From Alteromonadaceae bacterium (GTDB taxonomy: Bacteria > Pseudomonadota > Gammaproteobacteria > Enterobacterales > Alteromonadaceae): a stretch of DNA of 64,000 bases. A program made the position numbers and the translations under genes. The notes beneath the pieces are model-generated. The model worked only from the letters and a program-made list of their open reading frames with translations. It was not told where the DNA came from and ran no database searches. Shown one piece after another: positions 25,687-34,565 of this stretch (its first letter is position 1; every line of letters starts with the position of its first letter). The stretch is from assembly GCA_013216015.1 (NCBI GenBank), contig JABSOI010000020.1, forward strand, positions 39,488 through 103,487, in the 5' to 3' direction.

Positions 25687-26184
25687 TTACTTTTCCAGCT
25701 GCAAACGCATTTCTATTAACGTTTTGCTAAAACCTGCTTTTTCATATGCGTTGATAGCCGATTGATTCCCTGCAAAAACACCTAAACTAATATTATAAAC
25801 ACCTTTGTTTTTACTCCAATTTTTAAGCGTTTCAACAATTAACTGATTAACGCCTTTTCTTCTGTGCGATGGATCAACATACATAAAGCCAAAGTAGGAA
25901 TAACGTTCGTGTTTAATATACTCTTTAGATTCTTTGATTAAAGCGTACCCTGAGCCAACTAATTCGCCAGCTATTTCAGCGACAATCACTTGTGAATCTG
26001 CCTGATTGATCAATTTATCTAAATCGTAATAATTTATTTTTCCTTCTTTAAGAGTTTCATCGAACGGACGTTCTGCGCTGATAACCCCTTGCTCAAATTC
26101 AAGCAATTTTGGGATATCAGTCAATAACGCTTCTCTAATTAAAATATTTTCCATCAAGCTACAACCTTCAACCTGATTATTCAT
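25687..26184 (-). CDS. GNAT N-acetyltransferase
   Basis: This is a 165-residue protein. It begins IREALLTDIPKLLEFEQG and has the acetyl-CoA loop VDPSHRRKGVNQLIVETL and the C-terminal NQSAINAYEKAGFSKT. The first ATG (26184) overlaps the FKBP stop by eight bases. A second ATG at 26154 (MENILIREALL) matches family N-termini better. It is translationally coupled with the FKBP gene upstream. Substrate unknown. Confidence 0.8.
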   Translation of the reverse strand: MNNQVEGCSLMENILIREALLTDIPKLLEFEQGVISAERPFDETLKEGKINYYDLDKLINQADSQVIVAEIAGELVGSGYALIKESKEYIKHERYSYFGFMYVDPSHRRKGVNQLIVETLKNWSKNKGVYNISLGVFAGNQSAINAYEKAGFSKTLIEMRLQLEK

Positions 26185-26659
26185 TAATCGCTAACAATTC
26201 AACATCAAAAATCAGCATTGACCCGCCGGCAATTTTACCTGTTGAACGATTACCATAGGCTAAATTAGAGGGAATATATAAACGTGTCTTTTCACCAACA
26301 ACCATTAATTGCAGACCTTCCGTCCAACCAGTAATAACCTGATTAAGGGCGAAAGTAATGGGTTCATCTCTATCAACTGAACTGTCAAATACGGTTCCGT
26401 CAATTAAAGTACCATGGTAATGCACTTTAACCCTATCTTTGGGACCAGGATGTTCAGCCCCTTCTCCTTTAGTTAAAACCTGGTATTGAAGCCCCGTTGA
26501 TGTTTCCTGAACATTGTTGGACTTTCTATTGTTTTCTAAAAATTCTACCCCGATACGAATATTCTCTTGTGCATTTTCACTGTTGTTGCCATTAGAACGA
26601 AAATATAAAAATACAATTACTGCAATAATAACAGCAAAAGGAATGATGAAATTACCCAT
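26177..26659 (-). CDS. Membrane-anchored FKBP-type peptidyl-prolyl isomerase
   Basis: This is a 160-residue protein. The N-terminal helix FIIPFAVIIAVIVFLYF anchors it in the inner membrane facing the periplasm. The FKBP domain (about 55-158) shows LQYQVLTKGEGAEHPGPKDRVKVHYHGTL, GTVFDSSVDR, VITGWTEGLQLM, and IPSNLAYGNR, with the active-site Tyr, Asp, Trp and Tyr present. It helps fold exported proteins. It starts at ATG 26659. A strong hairpin lies immediately upstream. Confidence 0.88.
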   Translation of the reverse strand: MGNFIIPFAVIIAVIVFLYFRSNGNNSENAQENIRIGVEFLENNRKSNNVQETSTGLQYQVLTKGEGAEHPGPKDRVKVHYHGTLIDGTVFDSSVDRDEPITFALNQVITGWTEGLQLMVVGEKTRLYIPSNLAYGNRSTGKIAGGSMLIFDVELLAINE

Positions 26660-26672
26660 GATTTTCCTAGTT

Positions 26673-26700
26673 AGTGCCCGTCTAGAAACGGATGGGCACT
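26673..26700. promoter_or_regulatory. Strong stem-loop in the 5' region of the FKBP gene
   Basis: AGTGCCCGTC and GATGGGCACT pair (nine of ten) around a short loop, 14 bases upstream of the start codon. There is no T run on either side, so it is unlikely to be a terminator. It may be a 5'-UTR structure or operator. Confidence 0.4.
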
Positions 26701-26794
26701 AGTTATAATTTGAACGTTAATTTTCGCGTAATATTACTACAAATTGATGCTAAAAGGTATTATCAAATCATCTACTAGTTATATAGATAAAAGT

Positions 26795-27622
26795 TCATCT
26801 TGCTTCTTCGGTGATGTCAGCCTTTTTGCCTCCAGTTTTAATTTTGGCAATTGAATTATCTAACACATCTGGTGAAAACACATTTGGCTCTGGCAACGTT
26901 GCAGCTTCAGGCCCAATACGACCAATTCCGGGTAACTCAATCGCAAAATCAAATATATCTAATTCAAAATTAAGGCCTAATATATTCAATTCAATGCCTT
27001 CTTCAACAGCCACCGTTAATCCAAGCAACCCGAATAAAGAAACTTGCAACCCGCTACCACTTGGCGCTTTACCAAAGAATTCACTCAATGTTTTGTAATC
27101 TTTACCTATTGCTGTAGAAGGTAAATCAAGGCCTAATTCAGGAACGGCTCTGGCAATACTTGCAGTGAAAGTATTGCTATTTGGACCGGGGTAAGCTTGA
27201 TATGTAGATTTATAGGGATAATTGTTCACGGCTTCTTCAATTTTATCAATTAAATCGTCAACATCTTCAAAACGGTAATCAAGCAATAATTCAGGTTGAT
27301 GACCCCACCAGTCTCTGTCTGGTTTATTAGTACGAACCACTAACGCATTGTCAAATCGATGTAATTTCCAGCCAATAATTTCATAACTGGTATAATTTTT
27401 TGCATTACTACGCTTTGTGCTTATCCATGTGTGTACAGAAATAGCTTTTTTTTTACCGAGTGTGCGTGCCGCATATACCTGTATAACGCCACCAGAGTAT
27501 TCTGAGGGATCAGGTGCCAAATATCCGCTTGTAATATGTTTGTTGCTGGAACAGCTAACCAAAAAGCCAGCCAATACGATAAAGATAAATGCACTTCCAA
27601 ATACTTTAACAAAAAAAATCAT
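26795..27622 (-). CDS. DUF3750 lipoprotein
   Basis: This is a 275-residue protein. The N-terminus carries a lipoprotein signal (FIVLAGFLVSCSSNK, Cys as acylation site). The body matches DUF3750: VQVYAAR-like start, VHTWISTK, RDWWGHQPELLLDYR, then YPYKSTYQAYPGPNSNTFTASIAR and ELGLDLPSTAIGKDY. Function of the family is unknown. It resembles periplasmic proteins with possible enzymatic His/Trp residues. The C-terminal 30 residues are polar. It starts at ATG 27622. Confidence 0.85.
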   Translation of the reverse strand: MIFFVKVFGSAFIFIVLAGFLVSCSSNKHITSGYLAPDPSEYSGGVIQVYAARTLGKKKAISVHTWISTKRSNAKNYTSYEIIGWKLHRFDNALVVRTNKPDRDWWGHQPELLLDYRFEDVDDLIDKIEEAVNNYPYKSTYQAYPGPNSNTFTASIARAVPELGLDLPSTAIGKDYKTLSEFFGKAPSGSGLQVSLFGLLGLTVAVEEGIELNILGLNFELDIFDFAIELPGIGRIGPEAATLPEPNVFSPDVLDNSIAKIKTGGKKADITEEAR

Positions 27623-28020
27623 TCAAACTTCCTTTATATTGAGCGAGACAAATCCATCCAACGTTAAAACTTTTTTATTTAAACAGAAGAAAACTAACAA
27701 CTTTTATTGTTTTTTAAAGTAATTTACGGTCAATTGAGGAGTATAAACGATAGACAACAATAAAGAAATATTTTGGAATAACCAGACATATATGGACATA
27801 TATCAACCGAATGTTCAAAAGCTATTGCAACGGAGGTGCTAGGGGATAACTAAATTGGTATTATTTCAATTAATTTAAAAAACCTATTCATACCAAATGT
27901 ATTAAATATATGATCATATTCAGTTCCACCCAGTGAAAATTTAATCTTTAAATAAAGAAATTAATTGACATTTTTGTGTTTGATTAGCATTGTAGACAAA
28001 ATTTATCCTTCCTTCTTACA
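27623..28020. other. Divergent promoter region
   Basis: About 400 AT-rich bases between the DUF3750 lipoprotein and the MFS gene. No gene or clear repeat is seen. Promoters for both genes are expected. Confidence 0.35.
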
Positions 28021-29385
28021 ATGAAAAATACAATGTCAACAATACGAAATACCTGTGTAAACATAGGGTTAAATCGACGTTTTTTTATCATTTTCAGCAT
28101 TGTTTTTGCCGGTGAAATGATTTTCAGCTTGCCATTTCAAGTAGCTCGTTTCTTCCGTCCAACATTACTTGATGTGTTCAACATTACTAATACTCAACTG
28201 GGAGATATAATTGCCCTCTATGGCGTAACAGCCGTGTTAGCTTATTTTCCAGGAGGCGCTATAGCTGATCGATTTTCCGGACGCCGGTTAATGAGCTTTT
28301 CTTTATTTGCGACTGCTCTTGGTGGTTTATATTATACTCAAATCCCCAGTCACGAAGGACTAGCCTTTTTATATGCCTACTGGGGTGTAACCACAATATT
28401 TTTATTTTGGGCGTCAATGATAAAAGTTACACGACAATGGGGCGGTGAAACAACACAAGGGAAAGCATTTGGTATTCTCGATGGCGGCAGAGGTTTGGTC
28501 AGTGCAGCAGTCGCTTCCATTGCAGTGTTTATATTAAGTATGTTATTACCTGAAAATACTGAGCTGATGAGTGTCACACAACATAAAAACGCTTTACAAG
28601 CGGTTATCTCATTTTATTCATTAATGACTATGCTTGCTGGAATACTAATTTTGCTAGCGCTCCCAAAAGATGAGGCAGAGCAGCATGAAGTTACCAGAGA
28701 AAATAATAAATCCATCATGCTTGAAAGAGTTTTCACCGTTATCAAGCAACCCAAAATTTGGTTACAGGCGCTCATAGTGTTGTCAGCTTATTCCGCCTAC
28801 AAAAGTCTGGATTATTTTGGCATTTATGCCACCACAGTACTTGGGCTAAATGAATTGGAGTCCGCCCGCTTAGTTTCTAACGCCACTTATCTTAGACCCA
28901 TTGCCGCGATAACCGCAGGTTTTATTGCCGACAAGTTACGGGCAGATAGAGTAATTACATGGTGTTTTGCGCTGTTAGCTGCCTGTTATCTGCTATTGTC
29001 ATTCTCTGGTTCAATTTCAACAAGTTCTTCCACCATTATTGAGATTAACTTTCTGATGACTTTTTTATTAGTTTTCGCCCTTCGAGGAATTTATTTTGCT
29101 TTATTAGAAGAAAGTAAACTGTCAGGTCAATTAACAGGAACGGCAGTTGGTATGATTTCAGTGATCGGTTATACCCCGGATATATTCTTTTCCCCTGTTG
29201 CAGGGCGCATTCTCGACTCAACAAAAGGCATTGACGGGTTTAATCAACTATTTTTACTATTAATCGGTATTTCAATGATTGGATTTTTCATTGCGTACAC
29301 CTTGGCAAAACAAATTGCAAAAAAGTCTGCACTCCTTAAATCTGAACAGCAAAAACCTGAACTACAGAGGGAATTCAACAACTAG
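28021..29385 (+). CDS. MFS transporter
   Basis: This is a 454-residue, 12-helix major-facilitator protein. The signature loop after helix 2 reads GGAIADRFSGRRLMS, and the repeat in the second half is GFIADKLRADRV. LGDIIALYGVTAVLAYFPGG and ARGIYFALLEESKLSGQLTG resemble nitrate/sugar-phosphate-type MFS carriers, but the substrate is not clear. An APC transporter follows 134 bases downstream on the same strand, so they may share a nutrient-uptake function. Confidence 0.85.
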   Translation: MKNTMSTIRNTCVNIGLNRRFFIIFSIVFAGEMIFSLPFQVARFFRPTLLDVFNITNTQLGDIIALYGVTAVLAYFPGGAIADRFSGRRLMSFSLFATALGGLYYTQIPSHEGLAFLYAYWGVTTIFLFWASMIKVTRQWGGETTQGKAFGILDGGRGLVSAAVASIAVFILSMLLPENTELMSVTQHKNALQAVISFYSLMTMLAGILILLALPKDEAEQHEVTRENNKSIMLERVFTVIKQPKIWLQALIVLSAYSAYKSLDYFGIYATTVLGLNELESARLVSNATYLRPIAAITAGFIADKLRADRVITWCFALLAACYLLLSFSGSISTSSSTIIEINFLMTFLLVFALRGIYFALLEESKLSGQLTGTAVGMISVIGYTPDIFFSPVAGRILDSTKGIDGFNQLFLLLIGISMIGFFIAYTLAKQIAKKSALLKSEQQKPELQREFNN

Positions 29386-29519
29386 GAGATGTAAACTTAA
29401 GGCACAAAAAAAACCAACCCGACCGATTGTCTGAGTTCCATTTATAAATTTTAATGGATATTCAACAGTTTTCAGGCTAATTTAAGCTGATAAAAACAAT
29501 AATAATCATAAGGTTTGGT

Positions 29520-30854
29520 ATGTCAAAAAAGAAAGCGACACTAGGTTTTTGGACAGCAACATCTCTTGTTACTGGCAATATGATTGGTAGTGGCATATTT
29601 CTACTACCCTCAGCCCTTGCCTTATATGGCGGTATAAGTATCTTCGGTTGGATATTTTCTGCTGCTGGCTCCCTCGCCCTTGCTTACGTATTCGCAAAAC
29701 TCGCTAAATATGTTAGAGGCTCTGGTGGCCCTTATGTTTATACTCGCGCAGCCTTTGGTGACTTGTTAGGTTTTTCTGTCGCCTGGGGCTATTGGATTTG
29801 TATGATTGCAGCCAATGCAGCCATAGCTATTGCTTTAGTGAGTTACTTATCTGTATTTTTCCCATCTCTGGAAACTCAAGGGATCACTACCGCCTGCGTC
29901 ACCTTATTTCTCCTTTGGTTTTTAGTCTTAGTTAATCTGCTAGGTATTAAACAAGCGGGCCGTGTGCAATTAATCACTACAATTATAAAGTTGCTACCAC
30001 TCATTGCCATCGCATTAATGGGATTATTTTACCTTAATACTGAACACTTCTCTCCCTGGAACTTGAGTGAGTTATCAGATACCTCGGCCGTGTCAGCATC
30101 TGCAGCGTTGACCATGTGGGCATTCCTGGGTTTAGAGTCTGCCAATAATTTGGCAGAAGAAGTCGTAGAGCCCGAAAAAAACATTCCGCGTGCAGCCTTA
30201 CTCGGCACTCTAATTGCGGCATTTGTATATATTCTTGGCTCTATTGCCGTTATGGGATTAGTAGACCCCCAAACCCTTGCTCAATCAAGAGCGCCTTTTG
30301 CCGATGCCGCTGCAATAATGTGGGGAAACTGGGGTTATTTTGCAATTGCCTTGTGTGCAGTTATCTCTTGTTTTGGTGCATTAAATGGCTGGACACTTTG
30401 TATTGGACAAATTCCTATGGCAGTGGCTAAAGATGGCATGTTTCCCAAGACCTTTGCGGAACAGTCTGCTCGTGGCGTGCCCGCAAAGGGCATTATTATT
30501 TCCACTTTATTTGCGTCACTTCTAGTATTAATGAATTATAGCGACAGCCTGGTAGAGCAGTTCACTTTTATCATTTTACTAGCCACTTTTGCTACTGTGC
30601 TCCCATACCTTCTTTGCTCAATAGCTCATCTGTTTATGTCTTCTAAAACAACATCTGAACTTTATTCTACGCCAGCAAATACCATCATTACTTTTAGCGC
30701 TATTATATTTTCCTGCTGGATTATCATGAATATTGGATCTGAAACTATAATGTTGGGTTCCTTATTATTATTGGCTGGAGTACCTTTTTATTTTTGGATG
30801 AAAGCTGGCAAAAAAACTCGCCAAGGCGTGGAGAAACTTGATCAAATTGAGTAA
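29520..30854 (+). CDS. APC-family amino-acid transporter/antiporter
   Basis: This is a 444-residue, 12-helix permease. The helix-1 substrate motif MIGSGIFLLPSALA, SGGPYVYTRAAFGDLLGF, and WAFLGLESANNLAEEVVEPEKNIPRA are those of AdiC/PotE/CadB-like amino acid-polyamine antiporters. The substrate is probably an amino acid or amine (inference from family). AAGG lies upstream of ATG 29520. Confidence 0.88.
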   Translation: MSKKKATLGFWTATSLVTGNMIGSGIFLLPSALALYGGISIFGWIFSAAGSLALAYVFAKLAKYVRGSGGPYVYTRAAFGDLLGFSVAWGYWICMIAANAAIAIALVSYLSVFFPSLETQGITTACVTLFLLWFLVLVNLLGIKQAGRVQLITTIIKLLPLIAIALMGLFYLNTEHFSPWNLSELSDTSAVSASAALTMWAFLGLESANNLAEEVVEPEKNIPRAALLGTLIAAFVYILGSIAVMGLVDPQTLAQSRAPFADAAAIMWGNWGYFAIALCAVISCFGALNGWTLCIGQIPMAVAKDGMFPKTFAEQSARGVPAKGIIISTLFASLLVLMNYSDSLVEQFTFIILLATFATVLPYLLCSIAHLFMSSKTTSELYSTPANTIITFSAIIFSCWIIMNIGSETIMLGSLLLLAGVPFYFWMKAGKKTRQGVEKLDQIE

Positions 30855-30869
30855 AGCCCTGATAAAGTA

Positions 30870-31015
30870 GGAGATAAAGTAAATGTTCTCCAGCTTCTAT
30901 TTCCACCGAAAGACGACCTGTTTCATCGCCTTTACACGCTAACCCTTTTTGCACAGAATCGCAGACAGCCACATATTCATTTTGAATTGTATAATAGGGA
31001 CCAAGTTTCTTGATC
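30870..31015 (-). pseudogene. Possible C-terminal scrap of a Rieske-type ring-hydroxylating oxygenase alpha subunit
   Basis: The minus-strand frame reads NEYVAVCDSVQKGLACKG, then GRLSVEIEAGEHLLY. This resembles the C-terminal EDEIAVCESVQKGL...GR...EH pattern of Rieske oxygenase alpha subunits. No start or remaining domain is present. It is assigned from a short similarity only. Confidence 0.3.
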
Positions 31016-31082
31016 AATTAAGAAAATAACTAGTTTGACGAAAAGTATTATTGAAAAACGAATTTGATCCCTTTTATCCTTT

Positions 31083-31118
31083 GCTAAAAAGGCAAAAGGC
31101 AAGACGCGACCCCCTGCC
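31083..31118 (+). repeat. REP-like repeat, copy A
   Basis: It contains GCAAAAGGCAAGACGCG followed by ACCCCC. The same core recurs at 36138-36174 and, inverted, at 35911-35942. These are probably REP sequences mobilised by the RAYT family whose fragments lie nearby. Confidence 0.5.
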
Positions 31119-31417
31119 CTCTCTGCCTCTCTTTAACATAGCGAGGTCATTAGTAGTAAATAAACCATTATGGCCTGCATTTACTGCTTTTATTGTACTA
31201 TTAATTAAACGCCGTAATTTACTCATTTGTTATTCACATTACTAATAATCGCCATAAAGGCGATAACTTGTAGATAAAGATCCATCAAGTATACACTAAA
31301 TCGCTATTTTGGCGAACTATCGATGACATACTCGTTTTTATAGCGACAAAAACACTTAAGGTAAATTGCACGCAGTTAACTTTAATTGCTAATTCTGCAT
31401 ATATATTTCGTACATTG

Positions 31418-31621
31418 CTATAACGTATTAATGCTAGTTTGAGTGTTGATATCGGTGTCAATATTGGGTTTAGAGCATAGCCCAATATGCACCCATAACA
31501 GTAACCGATATAACCAACGCTCCCTATCTCGTTTGAATTTAAGTAAAAACTCTTGTTTATGACCGCTGTGTGTAATATCCCGAACATGACATGAGATAAA
31601 ATAACGATTTGCTCTGGTCAA
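31418..31621 (-). pseudogene. N-terminal fragment of a REP-associated tyrosine transposase (RAYT)
   Basis: The frame begins (TTG) TRANRYFISCHVRDITH and continues GHKQEFLLKFKRDRERWL, the N-terminus of IS200-like RAYT proteins (MTRANRHF...WHITHRCH..EFLLKF..DR..W). It then runs into unrelated sequence after about 40 residues. The catalytic HxH and tyrosine are missing. Confidence 0.6.
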
Positions 31622-32186
31622 CTATCTTCTTGCTTAAAGATTTGATTTTGTACTCAAAAAGATGCTTTTAAGCCAATTTATTCGCTCGTTACGAGGCTAA
31701 TAGGTAATTTATACAATAGATAATATAGGTCCGACCCGAATGGCACTTAGATAATATGAGGCTATTGTTTATTATCAATATGCTAGAAGTTCAGCAACAA
31801 TTTTGTATAAATTACTTCATGAAAAGGAAGGTATAGTACTTTTTAATATTGCTATTAAATGTGCTCGTAGCATTTTGATAAGCCATTGTAAGCATATTGT
31901 TCATCCTGATTTAATTCTTTCAGGTTAAAATTTATATCCACCAAAAATAAAACCCGATTATTTAATAAGTAGATGTATTAACTGAATATATGGAACAAAC
32001 AGCGATACTGGAATATGTTATAGTCCTTCTTGGCCATTTATCGGTCACTGTAAAGCCAATAGCGCTTCTGTGATCCGAACAAGAGCATCAGCTGTGACTA
32101 GTTTCAGATAGTTGCAAATAATTACAACATGCAGGAGAAGGCCTTTATTAGTTTAAGGGCCTGATAATAAAATCATTAAATATATA
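31622..32186. other. Intergenic region, no gene seen
   Basis: 565 AT-rich bases between the RAYT fragment and the lipoprotein gene. Short frames are broken and show no recognisable domain. The sequence is probably decayed mobile DNA. Confidence 0.35.
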
Positions 32187-33068
32187 TTGAACGGTATTAT
32201 TATTTCACTATTTTTCATTATGACAGGGTGTAAAAATGATAACACACCAATCGATGAAGTTTCAGCACCAATCATCACTGGACTTGAAATCGTTGACGAT
32301 ACTATTTTTGTCCGTTTTGATACCGACATTTATCTACTTTCACTTGATGGCCAGGTGAAAAATACCATTCCTGACTCCATTGCGGGAAATTTGGTTGGCA
32401 TAGACCCTTATTTATTAACTTCTACAAATACCTACGACTCGTCTGGCGTTATAACGCCAAGGGACGTTGTTGGCCGTTTATACCATATAGAAGGTGAAAA
32501 CACTGCCTATATGCTTGATGATTCTAACAAAGTAAGAAAAGTTGATTCAACGTTTTCCTATTCCGAAGCTGACATTTCTGAAGCCGTTAGTCAAATTGGT
32601 CAAAATATCACTTTACGCAGAGTATTTTTCTACAACGATGTCTTAATCATTAGCTACATAGATGATGACAACAATAGTAAATCAGTGTTAGTGCAAAATG
32701 GAGAGGTGATTTCATTTGGTGATTTCACCGTAAAACAGGTTATTATATCGGACGATGGATATAAATTATTTGTAAATACTACCTTGAAATTATATGTGTA
32801 TGATTTTGCATCGGGCTCTCTACTTAGTTTTCCTGACCATCCAATAACAATATTTAAAATCAACGGTAGTATTTATTACGGAAGTCATCAGGGAAATTTG
32901 GTATTTAATGACTCGACCTTTACTTTTGAAAATGCATCGTTTCCTAGTGAACTAGATTTTATTGTTGATGTTGAGACATATGAGGGCATTGACTTTATCG
33001 CAAATAAAGATTCTATCTGGAAGCGTATAGATGATACGTACCAATTGGTAATTAGTTTTACTCAATAA
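32187..33068 (+). CDS. Predicted lipoprotein, 293 residues, function unknown
   Basis: The hydrophobic N-terminus GIIISLFFIMTGC ends in a lipobox-like cysteine. The rest is a series of short beta-rich repeats (DDTIFVRFDTDIYLLSL, DDGYKLFVNTTLKLYVYD, NGSIYYGSHQGNLVF) suggestive of a beta-propeller. No family is recognised. The start is a TTG at 32187, or an ATT/ATC a few codons upstream. No ATG is available, which is unusual. The stop codon overlaps the first base of a MITE-like palindrome. Confidence 0.55.
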   Translation: MNGIIISLFFIMTGCKNDNTPIDEVSAPIITGLEIVDDTIFVRFDTDIYLLSLDGQVKNTIPDSIAGNLVGIDPYLLTSTNTYDSSGVITPRDVVGRLYHIEGENTAYMLDDSNKVRKVDSTFSYSEADISEAVSQIGQNITLRRVFFYNDVLIISYIDDDNNSKSVLVQNGEVISFGDFTVKQVIISDDGYKLFVNTTLKLYVYDFASGSLLSFPDHPITIFKINGSIYYGSHQGNLVFNDSTFTFENASFPSELDFIVDVETYEGIDFIANKDSIWKRIDDTYQLVISFTQ

Positions 33069-33226
33069 TACCAATTGTATTAAGTTAGTGGTCAGGGATC
33101 GATGAGGATAAATTTTCAAGAGCAAGACGCTTGATTGAGCAATAGCTGGCTATTGGGATTGAAAGCAACGCAGCTATTGAAAATTTAGACCATCGAGGGT
33201 GACCACTTACTTAGTACAATTGGTAT
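33068..33226. repeat. 159-bp MITE-like palindromic element
   Basis: The left end ATACCAATTGTATTAAGT and the right end read in reverse ATACCAATTGTACTAAGT are near-perfect inverted repeats. They extend inward through GTGGTCA and AAATTTTCAA. It carries no coding frame. ATACCAATTGTAYTAAGT ends are common in Alteromonadales intergenic regions (from memory). Confidence 0.7.
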
Positions 33227-33588
33227 AACATAAACCATCATTGCGTTGCTAATGAACATACTTATTCATTAGCAATGAGGTGATATTGTTTAAATCATAA
33301 ACTAATTGCAAATCACTCTACCTAAACCATTCATCTTTTCAACCGTGTTATTGCTCAGGTTGAAGATATTTAAGAGCTTGTTCTATCCTTTAAAGGAAGT
33401 ATCGAATTTTTCTGATAGCTTACTCAACACTATTAAGATGGGCTATCCAATTTATTACCGTTTGTTTTTGCCAAGCTTTGAATTGAGAGCCTAGATCTAA
33501 AGGTTTGTGAGCTTCCGACAACTTAGCTCAACTTTAAATATTTAACCTGCTCTAATGTTTCCATCAAAATATAACTTGAGGAAACAAT
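33227..33588. other. Intergenic region with a solo palindrome half-site
   Basis: No gene is supported. At about 33521-33546 CTTAGCTCAACTTTAAATAT followed by TTAAC resembles one arm of the 49-bp palindromes at 15917 and 16018, without its partner arm. Confidence 0.3.
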
Positions 33589-33684
33589 ATGCAAACCCCT
33601 GATGAAATGATGGCTTTGACCATTAAGGCCTTTAAAGAATGGCGTGAAACACGTCAATATTCTGTATCAATGAGAGGAGAATAG
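33589..33684 (+). pseudogene. 31-codon remnant, possibly of an IS66-type accessory ORF
   Basis: ATG 33589 with TTGAGGAAACA upstream encodes MQTPDEMMALTIKAFKEWRETR and then diverges to a TAG. The first 22 residues resemble the N-terminus of short IS66-associated ORFs (assignment from memory). The remainder is missing. Confidence 0.3.
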
Positions 33685-33691
33685 AGGGGGG

Positions 33692-34090
33692 TCAGGTCGC
33701 TTTTTTATTGATATTTTTAATAATACTTACAATTTTAAGCTCAAATCCCTCGTCATTTTGACGTTCTTGTCTGATTTGGTGGCTTGCACTACTCACTGAG
33801 CCGATAGCAGTAAGATTAAAGTGCTTCGCTATTGTTGATAATTTCGCCCCTGCTAACTCTTGACATAAGTGCATTGCAACTTTTCTTTTCTTGTTTTTAG
33901 CTTTTTCTTGTATTGCAACTGTTAACTCACTAACCGAACAATTATAAACACAGGCAACACCCTGAACCACTTCAGCCAAGCCCGTATCAGAGTGTACTAA
34001 GCGACTTGTTTGTTTAAGTTTCAATTCTGGTAATAATTCATCATAAATCCATTCTTTGAAACCTTGATCTCCAATAATGTCGCGTAATTG
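33692..34090 (-). pseudogene. C-terminal fragment of a REP-associated transposase with DnaA-like HTH
   Basis: The frame, without a real start, reads DIIGDQGFKEWIYDELLPELKLKQTSRLV, then a DnaA-C-like domain: LAEVVQGVACVYNCSVSELTV, KVAMHLCQELAGAKLSTIAKHFNL and SVSSASHQIRQERQ. Such tails end RAYT-type transposases. The catalytic N-terminal half is absent. A GGGGGTCAGGTCGC sequence, REP-like, abuts its 3' end. Confidence 0.6.
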
Positions 34091-34238
34091 TTATTACTAT
34101 AAAAAACAACATTTTGCACTATATACTTACCTAAAACCACGAATATGATACATATATAGTCCTTTTACTTGAGCTTAATTGCTAAATTAAATATTGATAG
34201 CTATACTTACCAATATCAAACAAAAAGGTAACTATAGT

Positions 34239-34565
34239 ATGCAAAGTAAAGCCTCCAATAAAAGAGGTGCCGTAATATTTCCTAAAAATAAAAAAATATT
34301 ATTGGAACTTGGTGAGAATATTAAATTAGCCAGAAAAAGAAGAGGATTAACTCAAACCCTTATTTCTGAGCGAACAGGACTATCTCGTCTTACCGTCAGA
34401 AATATCGAGAAAGGAGATTCTGGTGTTTCAATAGGACATTATTTGGTTGTGCTAAGTGTTCTAGGTTTAACTGAAGATTTGTTAAATGTAGCAAAAGATG
34501 ACAAATTAGGAAGAAAATTACAAGATATAAGCCTGCTAAGCAATAAAGAGAATAAAAAGAAATGA
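34239..34565 (+). CDS. hipB: HipB-type Xre antitoxin
   Basis: This is a 108-residue protein from ATG 34239 (MQSKASNKRGAVIF, AAAAGG upstream). A longer in-frame start at 34194 adds 15 residues with poor ribosome site. The Xre helix-turn-helix spans about 22-80 (LGENIKLARKRRGLTQTLISERTGLSRLTVRNIEKGDSG). It overlaps hipA by four bases (ATGA), so the two are translationally coupled. Expected to neutralise HipA and repress the operon. Confidence 0.85.
   Translation: MQSKASNKRGAVIFPKNKKILLELGENIKLARKRRGLTQTLISERTGLSRLTVRNIEKGDSGVSIGHYLVVLSVLGLTEDLLNVAKDDKLGRKLQDISLLSNKENKKK

Noticed and set aside
33306..33494. 62-codon plus-strand ORF
   Set aside because: No start context or recognised domain, and it lies in a mobile-element debris region.
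31418..34090. One RAYT gene split by an insertion
   Set aside because: Both fragments are on the minus strand, but the N-terminal piece lies to the left of the C-terminal piece. That order is wrong for a simple split, so they are separate remnants.
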